Assembly (NCBI RefSeq): GCF_030272615.1
Contig: NC_081405.1
Coordinates: forward strand, 316,202,041 to 316,266,040
Source of the DNA: Cryptomeria japonica
Taxonomy: Eukaryota > Streptophyta > Pinopsida > Cupressales > Cupressaceae
DNA length: 64,000 nucleotides
Reading direction: 5' to 3'
This document shows, piece after piece, positions 1-11,503 of this stretch. The stretch's first letter is position 1. Each line of letters starts with the position of its first letter. Below the pieces are notes generated by a model. That model was given only the letters and a program-made list of their open reading frames with translations. It ran no database searches and was not told where the DNA came from. The translations under genes were made by a program, and so were the position numbers.

Positions 1-190
1 CATTCAACACAATTGAAATATTCAAAATGCAACCAATTCAAAAAGACTTATCAAATCAACAAATTTTTCAAAATCCTTGATCCATCTCCCAAGGAGGCAT
101 CATCAAATCTGGGGCATCATATCGATATTTCGACACAAGCATCATATCTGACAATTTTATTTGAATCAACATGTGCACACACATCACTTC

Positions 191-204
191 AAAGAGGGGC
201 AAAA
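191..204 (+). other. Polypurine tract of G0
   Basis: AAAGAGGGGCAAAA lies immediately before the LTR start TGTAGACA. It matches the layout of the G2 tract (AAAGTGGGGTAAAA next to TGTAAACA on the - strand). Confidence 0.6.
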
Positions 205-1649
205 TGTAGACATACAAAAATGACCACTTTCCTAAGTGAATATTTAATAGTCATTTTTCTCCCATTCCTCTATTTAATTAAATGAATTTTTCAATTTATT
301 TAATTAAGTTCACCTAAATCTTTTCTACCCCCTTTGATTAAATAAATTACTTTATTTAATTAAATCCCCCTTCTAGCCCATTTAATTAAATTTACATTTA
401 ATTAAAATTGCAAAATCCTACAAATGCAAGTGGAAACCACAATTGAAATAAATTAATTTTATTTTAATTAAATGCCTATTTTCTCCCACCCACTTGCATT
501 TTACTACATCTCCCACTTGCCTCCTAAACCCCCTTCCTAAATTCTCCTAGAGCCCATCTAATCCTAATCAATTAGCCTAAACCATTCAATCATTCCTTTT
601 CCCTAAATTTGAGGATGTCACTTCTCAAATTTGGAGGAAAGTCTTCCAAAAGCATTTAAGCCTTTATATCTTCAACAAGAAAACTTGTTGAGTTCCTCCA
701 AATTTGGAAGGACTCTAACAAATTTGTCCCCAAAGCCATCCAAACCATTAATGGATAACTAACCCTTGTGGCATGGTTAGAGACTTTTTGCCTAACCCAA
801 CCTTCATCTAACCCAGGGGTCTCATTAGGCACTCATGGCTTTACCCTTGGCTATCTCCTTAACCCTTGCACAAGAGTTTACCCCTTGGATAAAAGCTTTA
901 TCCAATGGATAACTCTAAGCCTAACCTCAACCTTACCTCCTAAGGTAACCATCATGTCTTCTCAAGCATTTAATGCTTCTTACATCTCCTCTCAAGTAGT
1001 CTCTTGTTGATAATTTTCACCATTTCATTGGTTAGAATTGTGAGCATGGATTGATTAAATTTCAATCCTAGCCCTTGATAAGATTAACCAATCTTGACCA
1101 TCGATTGCCCTATTTTTCCTATAAATAGAGCCCTCCTTCTATCATTTTCATATCCAAGTTTCATGCATCTAACTTATAGTCATTTTGTGAATGATATTAG
1201 AGTTTCATGCATATAGTCATTTAATCAAGCATTAGCCTCTTTTTTAATAGAAATCATCTTAATAGGCATTTGCATTATCATAAAGCACTCATGTTAGATT
1301 AGTATATCATGTTAGGATAGTCTTTTGACTAATCCTCTTATCTTATCATCATATTCCATGCTAGTTGAAATCATATTAGATTTAATATCATATAGAACTA
1401 GGAATGCATTCATATTAAGTTGATCAATATCCCTCATTCTCATAGTTGTCATTCCTAAGTCACTTTTCTTAGTGATCTGAGAGAAAAGACATTGAATTGA
1501 GGGATCCTATGAGATAGAGAACAATGGAGCATCCCTTGGGAAGTTGATCTATTCAACATAGCTCCATAACTTGCACCAAGAGTACCATTGGTGTGTCGAC
1601 TTGTCTAGAAACTCAATTTTACGTTTTATCGCACCACATTTCCTGCACA
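205..1649 (+). repeat. 3' LTR of G0
   Basis: The LTR starts TGTAGACATAC directly after a purine tract and probably ends at a CA in TTTCCTGCACA near 1647-1649. It is AT-rich with many TTAATTAA-type words in its first 400 bp and has a TATAAATA box at 1120-1127. There is no partner LTR in the window, so the end is a judgement from the dinucleotide and the change in sequence character. Confidence 0.5.
1120..1127 (+). promoter_or_regulatory. TATA box in the G0 LTR
   Basis: TATAAATA followed by GAGCCCTCC sits about 915 bp into the LTR, where a retrotransposon promoter is expected. The G2 LTRs carry a comparable TATAAAATAGGGCTCC. Confidence 0.4.
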
Positions 1650-1805
1650 CAAAATGCATTTAAAAAAAGAAACTATATGTGATGCAATGCTTTCAATAAA
1701 ATGATATGCAATGTAGAAACAAAACCTAAACTAACCCAGCCCTTAGATATAATATCCTTTAAGGTGCATGTTGTTCATAGGGCTGGGGAGTTTTGTGTAG
1801 GTAGT

Positions 1806-3872
1806 TCATTTGTCTTTGTTTAAAGAGTCGGATAAAGATGTCTTGTCCAATAGTATATAAGGAATCAGCGAAGTGTACCTGTTCAACATCTCTAGTATTG
1901 ATTTCCTTAGTTTTTTTATTTTGTGATGAAATGAGGGTAAAGTCTTATGCAAAGGATTGGATAATACATCGGATATTGAAAGTTTAGTGCATGAGTGAAT
2001 GGAAATGTTGGTGGGATCATCATTGACACACATCTTGAGGGTTGGTGTGATAATGGAAAAGTGGATCTCATATTTTGAGATTTGGATGGAGGTACAACCA
2101 AGGATTTTGGGACATATGGATCTAAAATGGATGAAGGAGGTGATGGAGGAATAGATTTGAAAGGTTTGGATTGAGGAACAACAATTTTGGATTCCAATTT
2201 GGATTTTTCTTTAGACTGTTGTTCTTCAAGGAGTCGTTTACGGATCCACATGGTTTTTGATTTTTCATGATTTTGTATTTCATGGAATTCATTGCTTCTA
2301 GAAGTGCCTTAGGAACTCATATAACTTTTTATTTTTCTTTCTTTTTCTCAGTGAGCCTTTGTGTCCTTTTATATTTTTCTTCTTCTTTTTGGATCATATT
2401 TTTCTTTGTTTTGACATGTCGATTAGATGGGACATGTTGATCCTTGAATACATGTGGATTACTTTACTTATGATTTTTATGCTTGGCATCCAAATTACAT
2501 GGAGAAGAAAAATAATGAGTGTATGGATATGAATGATATGGAGGTATTTTGGATGGATGGAAGGTGCTCAAAGGTGTATGCCTTTATTAATCTTGCATAA
2601 GGGATGGAGGGATATAAGGTCCTAAAATGGATGCAAGAGATGAAGGGGAAGGAGTGTATTTTGATTTTGGTTTAGTAGGGATACCAACATCTTGAGGAAT
2701 ATCAACGAGGTTATGACCATTAAAATTTTCTTTAATATGGAGAGGTTCTTTCTTGTGAAGGTCTACCCCTTTGTGTTTATAAATATTTTGACTTGTAGGA
2801 TATAGTTTTCGTTGGGAAGAAGCCATGAGTCCATTATGATGTGGAAGTGGAATCTATGGAATGATAAGATCATGAGAGGGATTTGTAGGCATAATGGATC
2901 CTTGAGGAGGACATGGAGGATTATGACAAGTAGATGAAGGGATAATTTGATCTTGACATGGCAGAGGACCATTGGATAGAGTAGGGAGGTTGTTTGACTC
3001 TTCAATTTGAATAGGATCATTTGAAAAGGTGGAAGAGGCATCATGATCTTTCTTAGAAAATGGATTAGGAATGGGATTTGTAAGGATGATTTTCTCTTTA
3101 GATGGAAGGGGATCATCTTGGAAGAAATGGAAAGGTATAAGAGGATCATCATGGGATTCTAAGGAGATAGGATCTTGGTCAACTATTAGATGGCATGGCC
3201 CTTGAGATAACCCTTGAGGGTCAACATGAGAAGTTTCACCATTACGTTCTTTATTTGAGGGATATGGTATGGACTTTTTTTGAGAAGCCTTAGTAGATGG
3301 AGGAATCATGGAAGAGATGGAGGCTACATGTGGTCCATTGCTAGACACAGATTCATGATTTTGATCATGCTTGGTAATGACATCTGGTTTCTCCTTAGGT
3401 GAATTATTCGGATCTTCAATTTCAATAAAAACATCATCAATGAGGTCTTGAATTTTATGTTTTAACTCCATACACATTGAAGTCTTATGTTTGGTATTCC
3501 TATGATATGCAAAATAATTACTCAAAAATTCACATCCCCATGTGATCTTGTTAGGAAATATGATAAGATTGTGCTGAGGAAGCTCTTCCAAAGCTAGCTC
3601 AATAGATTGCTCCAGAGGTGTAAACTATTTATCTAGGGGATATATGTCTTTTTGTCTTGGTGAAAGTGTCTTGTGATCTTGTATGAAATTTATCTTTTGA
3701 TTTTCAATTAATTTTTGTTCCACCTTATATAATTGCTGTAGCATTTCTTGAAGTTTGGTGTTCTTGATATCATGAAATTTTATCTCAAGAGGGGTCATTG
3801 AATATTTTTGTTGGGATTGAATGACATATACTTCTCTCTTGAGATATTGAATTTATTGGGCTAAGGTAGCCA
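1806..3872 (-). pseudogene. Degenerate gypsy gag-like region of G1
   Basis: A frame beginning MATLAQ at 3872 runs through two in-frame stops into an open stretch at 3591-2854, then continues in shifted frames to 1806. Near 3500 it reads YFAYHRNTKHKTSMCMELKH, which aligns with the gag region just before protease in G2 (YCEYHCIKGHDTRKCMKLK). The first 90 residues look coiled-coil-like (Q, K, E and L rich). The rest is rich in P, S and D and repeats a module of the type SILxPYxPxSL at about 2110 and 2605. The usual retrotransposon gag domain is absent. It is non-functional as it stands. The family call rests on the histidine and cysteine segment and on the surrounding G1 structure. Confidence 0.45.
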
Positions 3873-4478
3873 TGGATATTTATGACCGTTTTAATTTGCA
3901 AGAATGGATTAGTTTGTCATAAGTAAGATTTCATCTTACTTTCGTCATAATTATTTAAATAGGTCCCGGTTCAAACAGGCATTTACAATAGACGTGACTG
4001 AGACCTAGAAGTGATACAGATGTCAAGATCAAATTGGAGCTAGTTGTATATCTAAGGTATTGACTGAGTAAAGTGATTACGACCAAGTTTGGTTTCAGGA
4101 ATGATCTATCCTGTATAAGACATGATTGAAGCAGATTAGATGTATCAGATTGATGTAGGCTTGAGTGAACTAGCTGAGATATAATTGACAAAATCATGTA
4201 ACACGATAGAGGTACAATATCAAGATTGTTTACGCTCAAGATGAAAAGACCATATATACACTCGCTATAGACTAATTAGGCAATTATGACAGATTTGGAA
4301 AGAATGCAAAAAGATAGGCTTCTGGATTGACAAAATTAGAGGCTTGTACGACAAAATAATATAACCCAAACGATGGTTTATTGACCTCAAAATGACAAAG
4401 ACAGTTTCTCGTACGAGTTGCTGTTTAAACTCACATGACAATTTAGACTTACTTAGATGACAAAATGATAGTGGTAAG

Positions 4479-6057
4479 TATTAGAATTTGCATGAAGATT
4501 GTATTGATGAACTATTATGTTGTCATTGATGTCAATTGTAACCAATAATGATGTTATTTTTCAACCGATAGGTGAACTAGTGAAGGAAATCGATATTACT
4601 AGAGGAGTAGTGAAATCAACCAGCAAACCCTACGTGTTGATGTGCTAAACCCTAACTGATGGAGCTTGGTGAATCGGTTGTATTAATTTATGATCAAATG
4701 ATGAGCAGTAATAATTATGACATGTATGCATGCTATATGTGAAGAGTTTTAAATAGTTTTTGGTGTGTAGAGATAATGGTTTTATCTTGGGAATCAATGA
4801 GTATATTCTATATAATGGAAATTATGCGATGAGTTACAGGGATCAATGAAGCGGTGATCAATGATTGGTCAAGGTTGTCCTAGATCATGTGCAATGACTT
4901 CTATGTAATCCAACGGTCATACTTGAACCGATTTGTTTCTAATCTCTATGAGATCTTAGGTTTGTGATGTCATACTAACCTATTATTTTTCTTATAAGGT
5001 CGATGAGTTATTTTGTTATAGTGTTGGCAATTTTGGTTGAATGTAAGAGTGATTGGTTGTTGAACCAAGAGATGTATCTACAGTATGTGTAAATCATGTG
5101 CAATGACTTCTATGTAATCCAACGGTCATACTTGAACCGATTTGTTTCTAATCTCTATGAGATCTTAGGTTTGTGATGTCATACTAACCTATTATTTTTC
5201 TTATAAGGTCGATGAGTTATTTTGTTATAGTGTTGGCAATTTTGGTTGAATGTAAGAGTGATTGGTTGTTGAACCAAGAGATGTATCTACAGTATGTGTA
5301 AAGGCAGATAGGAGCATGAAAAGGATCTGATCAAGTAGAGTAGTTCTATCTACCAAATCAACAAACCCTTTTTGTTCTCTAACAATTACAATAGTCAAAT
5401 CCCTTAATCAGGTAAGCCTTAACAAGCTTAGTGTTATCTAAATCCTGTAACCAAGTGATCCATTAGCTTGGATTTTAAATCCTCTACCGAGGTTACTCCT
5501 AACAGGGTATTGCTTCTAATAGGGCATTATAGTCAATCCCTTAACCGGGTGGTCCCTAATAGGATCTGATCTTAACAGGACTTCTTGTAAAGCTTTAATA
5601 GGCTTGGATCCTAATAGGGCTAACTTCAAAAGAGTTCAGAATACTTATGGGTATTCATCCCCACTATGGTTTTTCCCATTCGTCTTTCTACGTCAAAATC
5701 ATTTTGTTAAGTGGTGAATGCTTTTGTGGTTATGTTTTCTATGGTTAATTTGCTTAATTGCTAAATCCACTTACACATGATATGATGACCAACAAAAACA
5801 TAAAATGAGCTTTTACTTTTGATAGTAAAGTATTTAGATTTTTTGGTTAAATTTTTTTGAGGGTTTCAGAGTTGTTTTACTGTTATGTTGTTATGACAAC
5901 CAACCCATATACTTGACAATGATATTGCAATTTGTAGTTCAGTGTTTGAACCAGTTGGCCTTTGAGTTTGGTGAAAGTCTAGTTAGTTTTCTATCTACTG
6001 ATTACCCCCCCCCCTCTCAGTAGTTGATCGGATCCTTATTGATTCATCATACCATCA
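4479..6057 (+). repeat. 5' LTR of C1
   Basis: It aligns from its first bases (TATTAGAATTTGCATGAAG) with the 3' LTR start (TGTTGGCATTTACATGAAG). The terminal TG has become TA. It ends CATACCATCA one base before the primer-binding site. It is longer than its partner because it contains a 209-bp tandem duplication at 4884-5301. Confidence 0.85.
4884..5301 (+). repeat. 209-bp tandem duplication inside the C1 5' LTR
   Basis: Two near-identical copies, 4884-5092 and 5093-5301, each begin ATCATGTGCAATGACTTC. The 3' LTR has one copy only, so the duplication arose after insertion or was lost from one side. Confidence 0.9.
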
Positions 6058-6058
6058 A

Positions 6059-6071
6059 TTGGTATCAGAGC
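6059..6071 (+). other. Primer-binding site of C1
   Basis: TTGGTATCAGAGC, complementary to the 3' end of plant initiator methionine tRNA, starts one base after the LTR. Confidence 0.9.
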
Positions 6072-6128
6072 ATTTCAGGTCCTCTAGTTTCTAAGCCTTA
6101 CAACTTGAGGTAGAGATCTTGAAGAACA

Positions 6129-7183
6129 TGATGAAGAAATAAGGTCCAAATTTTAATAGGGAAAACTACAAAATATGGAGTGATAGAATGAAAATCTATA
6201 TGAGGAGTGTAGGAAGTAAATACTAGGAACATGTTGTTACTCTATATGTCGCACCTAGTGGGAATATGTCTGATGATCAAGAGAAAGAGCAACAAGAAAA
6301 TAATCAACCATTGGAGGCCATTATCAGTCCTTTGTCCAATTCAAAGTATGTTGATGTTCATTGTTTGGAGACTACGTATGAGGTGTTGAAGAAACTTGAG
6401 GAAATCTATAGTGGTGATGAGAATATGAATATTGCCAAAGAAGAGGGTCTGAGAAGTAAATTTAATGGCATGCGGATGCATGAAGAGGAGAATATACAAA
6501 AGTATGGTCAGAGGATCAAAGAGATATTTGGTGAGATCAAGAGTGCTAGTGGTAAATTGGAGGATGCCACAGTGGTTAGTAAGGTGTCGAGAACCCTTCT
6601 ACCGGTCTACGCTATCCAAGTTGTAGCCATTTAGGAGCAAAAGTCTATTGATACAACTAAGGTAACTCTTGAATCCATCATTGGTAAGCTTACTGTATTT
6701 GAATTAAATGGTTATGATGGTAGTGCTCAAAAATTTGAATCTACATTTAGAGCTTTAGTTTCTAACCCTCTTATGAGTAAAAGCTGAGATATTAGTCACA
6801 ATTATGAGTCTAGATCCAGCATAGAAGTTGATGATGAAGAAAGTTTGATTAAGCTTGAAGCATTGTTAGCCAAGCAGTTACCCAGAGGTACCGGTAAGTA
6901 CAGAGATAAATTACCTTTGAAATGTTTTTCATGTAACAAGACTGGCCACATTGCAGCTAACTGTTGTAATGGTGACAATGAGCATAAGCGTGAGAAGTAC
7001 AAGAAGTACAAGGGAAAAGGAAAAAGTAATTGTCTCATTGCAGTTGATAGTGGTATCAATTATGAGGAATCTGAAGGAGATGCTAGTGAAGACATTGTCT
7101 TTGTTGCCATTAAAGAGGAGACATCACCATTTCTCTTAATGGAAAGAGCAGTGCAGATGATGTCTACTGATTTGAAGGATTAA
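6129..7183 (+). pseudogene. C1 gag (copia capsid protein), decayed
   Basis: The gag frame starts near an ATG at 6129-6133 and is interrupted by TAA, TAG and TGA codons at the positions of Q, W, Q and R in relatives (for example TAG at 6632-6634 and TGA at 6786-6788). The longest open pieces are 6266-6634 and 6845-7183. The second piece contains a CCHC zinc knuckle, CFSCNKTGHIAANC, for RNA binding, followed by a lysine-rich tract and an acidic stretch. In a live element this protein would form virus-like particles. Here it cannot be made whole. Confidence 0.8.
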
Positions 7184-7325
7184 ACACAATCTTTTAAATG
7201 TAGCTCAACTCAATGACAAAGGTTATCCATTATAATTCAAGAATGGAATGTGAAAAATCTATGGGAGAAAAGGTGAACTGATTGCAACCAGAAAGAAGAC
7301 AAAAGGTAACCCATTTCATCTGAAT

Positions 7326-10066
7326 CCTAAAGTCAACAACTGTTTAATTCCTAAAGTAGATGATAGTTGTCTTTGGCTTTGAAGATTTTGTCATATAAAT
7401 TTTGATAACATTGTTAAGGTCAGTAAGTCCAAGTCGGTAAGAGGTTTGCCTTAGTTGTACAAACTGGTGAATGCTCTATGTAAGGAATGTCAATTAGGAA
7501 AGATGGCATCCTCAACTGTTAAGAGCAAATTATTTTCAACAAAGCATTTATTAGATTTGGTTAATACAAACCTTTGTGGACCAATAATGACTAAAAGTAT
7601 TCAATGTGATAGATATTTTATGATCTTCATTGATGATTGCTCAAGAATGATGAGGGTCACATTGTTGAAGGATAAAATAGAAGCCTTTAGTAAGTTCAAG
7701 GCATTCAGGGCCTTAGCTGAAGAGGGAAAGTGCTAAGAAGATAAAGTGTCTAAGGACTGATCAAGGAGGTCAATTTACTTAAGATGAATTCCCTAGATAT
7801 TGTGACGACAACGGAATTATGAGGCAACTTTATACACTAAGGACACCACAACATAATGGTATTGCAGAGAGGAACAACGGGTAAGTTGTTGAAGCTACTA
7901 GAATGATGCTTATACAAGGAGGTGTAGAAAAAAAATTCTAGAGAGAAGTTGTCAGCACAACTGTCTACACTATGAATCAGATATTGGTAAAGAGAGGTAA
8001 GGATAAAAATCCTTATGAATACTGGTATGGTAGATCACCTAATATCAGTTTTTTAAAGATTTTTGGAAGTAAATGTTTTATCAAGAGAGGTGACTATGTT
8101 AGTAAGTTTTAGGCTAAAAGTGATCAAGGCATATTTCTTGGTTACTCCACCAAGAGTAAGGCCTACGAGTGTTACAACAACTGGATACATAGAATCATTC
8201 AAGGTGTTGATGTTAGAGTGGATGAGTATCCTAAAGTTTCTAGAGAAACCAGTAAGGAAAAGAAGGAAGATGAACCTTACATTTTGATTTTGGAACCAGA
8301 ACCAGTGAAACCAGAAGTTGATGAAGTGAATGCTACAGTACCAGTTCAACCAAAATAGGTAGATTCAGAAGAAGATTATGAAAGTGAGGAGGAAGAACCT
8401 GGAGATAATGGCCATGTCATTCCAAGGTATGTGAGACTCAATCATAGTCTTGGCCTGATTATTGGAAATAAATATGTTGGAGTGTTAACCAGAAGAATAA
8501 TTACATATAATTCTTGCATGATCTCCACTATTGAGCCTAGAACTGCTAAGGAAAAATTTGGAGATGATCACTGGATTAAATCTATGGAGGAGCATCTTGA
8601 CCAAATTGAAAAGAACAATACATGGACCTTAGTACCAAGACTGGTGAATAAAAATGTGATAGGTACTAAATGGATATTTAGGAAAAAATTGAATGAAGAT
8701 GGATTAGTAGTCATAAACAAAGATAGATTGGTATGCAAAGGTTATGCATAGGAAGAATGTGAAGAATATGGTGAGACGTTTACACCAGTTACTAGATTGG
8801 AAGGTGTTAGGACTCTACTTGCATTTGCAGCATATAAGGGATTCAAAGTATATCAGATGGATGTGAAGTCAATATTTCTAAATGGAATACTAGAAGAAGA
8901 AGTATACATTGAGCAATCAGATCGTTATGCTTTGACTGATACAAAATATATGGTGTGTAGATTGCCCAAGGCACTATATGGTTTGAAGAAAGCACCGAGA
9001 GCATGGTATGAAAGGCTATATTCACACTTGATGAAGATAGGTTTTCAAAGAACCAGTGAAGACATCAATATATCTTTCAAATCTGAAGGAGATAAGATAC
9101 TAGTTAGTGAAGTGTTTGTGGATGATATCATATTTGGAGGAAATGATGACATTAGTGATGACTTTACAAATGAGATGAAAAGTGAATTTGAAATGTCTCT
9201 AGTGGGAAAGATAAAATTCTTCATAGGTCTGCAAATTTAGTAGATGAAGAGTGGTATTTTTATCACATAGTTTTTATGTGAAAGAGGCCTTGAAGAAATT
9301 TGGAATGAGTGATTGTAAACTAGTTGGGACACTAATGGCTATAGGTTGTAAACTGGCTAATGAGGATGAAGCCCCATCTGTTGATGAAAAGGAGTACATA
9401 TCAATAATAGGGAAACTGCATTTTGTTTTTCATAGCAGACCAGATATTGCTCATGCAGTTGGTTTAGTTGCCAAATTTTAGAATAATCCAAAGGAGACAC
9501 ACTTGATTGCAACCAAAAGGATATTCAGATATTTGAAAGGTACTATTGACTATGTAATATGCTATCCATATGTAGGTAACTTTGATTTGAAGGTTTATAC
9601 AGATGTAGACTGGGCAGGTAATGTTGATGATAGGAAGAGCACAACTAGTGGTGCATTCTTTATTGGTAGTAGACTTTTATCTTGGAGAAGCAAGAAGAAC
9701 AGTTGTATATCACAGTCCACTTCTAAAGATGAGTATGTTGCAATGTATATGAATTGTACCCAGACAATCTGGATGAAACACATTCTAGAAGGATTCAAGC
9801 TGAATATTACAGAACCTATAAATATTTTCTGTGACAATACCAGTGCAATAAATATCTCAAAGAACCCGGTGTTGCATGCTAGACCCAAGTATGTTGAGCT
9901 GAAATATCATTTCTTGAGAGAAAAAGTGCAGAGTAAAGATGTGTTATTGGAGCATGTATCCACCAGGGAGCAGCTAGCAGATATCTTTACTAAACCTTTG
10001 CCTAAGACTACTTTTGAGTATGTTATAGGTCAGCTAGGGATTGTTCCCCTAAATGAGGTCAATTGA
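7326..10066 (+). pseudogene. C1 pol: integrase, reverse transcriptase, RNase H (decayed)
   Basis: Copia order is preserved. A GAG-pre-integrase segment (CHINF, then CKECQLGK near 7480) leads into the integrase core (RYFMIFIDDCSRM near 7620, then a stretch of the type TPQHNGIAERNN near 7840 after a frameshift at about 7735). RT follows (KWIFRKKL at 8670, YQMDVKSIFLNG at 8850, FVDDIIFGG at 9115), then RNase H (YTDVDWAG at 9597, CDNTSAI at 9830, ADIFTKPL near 9980), ending PLNEVN and TGA at 10066. Stops at 8749, 9235-9240 (two adjacent TAG) and 9479 replace glutamine. No recognisable protease is retained between gag and integrase. Confidence 0.85.
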
Positions 10067-10151
10067 GAAAGATGTGGAATACATCAGTTCCGAAGCTAAT
10101 TGAAAAATATTGTGGAGGGATTAGTGTAGAGTGGAGTTATTTCACAGGGGA

Positions 10152-10156
10152 GCATC
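10152..10156. other. Target-site duplication of C2, left copy (gcatc)
   Basis: GCATC precedes the C2 5' LTR and is repeated exactly at 38120-38124 after the C2 3' LTR, where C1 sequence resumes. Confidence 0.85.
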
Positions 10157-11445
10157 TATTGACATTATAGATGAATTGATTATGTGTAGCATTGATGTTT
10201 TGTCATTGATGTCAACACTAGCTATTATGGATGGTTACTAGCAGACGAGTTATCGATATAAGATCTAGTGTTACCGATAGAAGATATTATTTGTTGGGAA
10301 CATCTGACATGTTTGGATCAGTGAAGTATATTGGATTTCATGTGTTATATGGTCCATGAGCATGTTTTGGTAAGTTGGTATTGGCTTTCTAATTGGATGC
10401 TATCATACACTCTGGTAAACCCTTACCGCCACTGGTTTAAGGCTTTACAGGTAGAGCTTTCATTGAGGAATTGTGACAGGATGCATAAGTGGTGTTGGTG
10501 CAACTTCTAGATGGATTTCAAGATGCTCAATATGTTCATTGATCATGCTTCAATTGCTTGAAGATGTTGCTTTGGCGTGGTGGACCCAAAATATGTTTGG
10601 TACCTATCTAGGTTATGGACCAGTATCATGCTAGCGTGTACTCTACATGTTACCTGGATGTTTCTAGATGTTTTATGGATTTATGGATATACTATTATTG
10701 TTTTGATCTTAAAGCCACCATGACATATCATTGTAATAAGGAATTATGTAGTGATCCTATTGTAATATCTGTAGGTGGCCAACCTAATTGGTTTATGCCT
10801 TAGGATTTGTATAAATAAGAGGTAGAAACTCTTTGTAAAGTATCATGTTATTGGAAAGCTCATGATCAAGGAATGTAATGTGCAAATACTATAATATCAT
10901 TCAGGCAGAGGAGTTGATCGATCATTGGTGATTGAATTGGATTCAGAAGAAGTTTTAGTCCTCCGATACTGAGCTTAACTGGGACTGTAATCAGGCATAG
11001 TAGATGTTATTTCTAGCAATTCACTCTATTGTATTGTTGTCCATTTATCTTGAGAAGGTTGTAGCCTCTTTGTAGTCAATGAGACTCTTTTGTAATGAGC
11101 AATACGATCTAGGCAGTGCGCCTTCCTCCAAGTGTAGGCCCCTCATTGTAACACATACTATCTACAGAAGTATCATTTGACTGTGGGTACATTTCCCACG
11201 GTTGTTTTTCCCTTTCCGAGTTATCCAGGTACAAATCATTGTGTTATGTGGTATGGTTGCTTTACATTGATTATCTGGTTAACTGTTATGTTGTATTGTT
11301 TATTGGTATCTGTTCCTACTGGCATTTGTTTGTGCTTTACCAATACTTGATCTATTTAAGGTTATATTGTGGATTAAAAGTTATAATCTATAAAAAACTA
11401 ATTGACCCCCCTAACCATCTTAGTTGTTCACTGGTTATACTAACA
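10157..11445 (+). repeat. 5' LTR of C2
   Basis: It aligns end to end with 36820-38119, starting TATTGACATTATAG against TGTTGGAATTAAGG and ending ATACTAACA against ATCCTAGCA. The initial TG is mutated to TA. A TATAAATA box lies at 10810-10817. Confidence 0.9.
10810..10817 (+). promoter_or_regulatory. TATA box in the C2 5' LTR
   Basis: TATAAATA in the context GGATTTGTATAAATAAGAG. The equivalent site in the 3' LTR is TATAAATT at 37489-37496. Confidence 0.4.
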
Positions 11446-11446
11446 A

Positions 11447-11459
11447 TTGGTATCAAAGC
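11447..11459 (+). other. Primer-binding site of C2
   Basis: TTGGTATCAAAGC lies one base after the LTR end. It differs from the C1 and C4 sites by one base (G to A) and is identical to the C3 site. Confidence 0.85.
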
Positions 11460-11503
11460 TTTGGTCCTATTTTGTAGAAGCTTAACCACTTGAGGTAGAT
11501 CTC

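Larger units (their letters stand above)
1..1649 (+). mobile_element. 3' end of a gypsy-like LTR retrotransposon (G0)
   Basis: Only the 3' tail of this element is in the window: about 190 bp of internal sequence, a polypurine tract at 191-204 and one long LTR from 205 to about 1649. The order PPT then TG-starting LTR fixes the + orientation. The PPT resembles the one of G2 further right (AAAGWGGGGYAAAA), so I infer a gypsy-superfamily member. The right edge is uncertain by a few bases (1647 or 1649). The body lies left of the window, so the target duplication cannot be checked. Confidence 0.6.

Noticed and set aside
768-1010. 80-codon open frame in the G0 LTR
   Set aside because: It lies wholly inside the LTR, has no domain, and ordinary LTR composition explains it.
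205-1649. G0 LTR as the missing 3' LTR of G1
   Set aside because: It follows a + strand polypurine tract and reads opposite to G1, so it belongs to another element.
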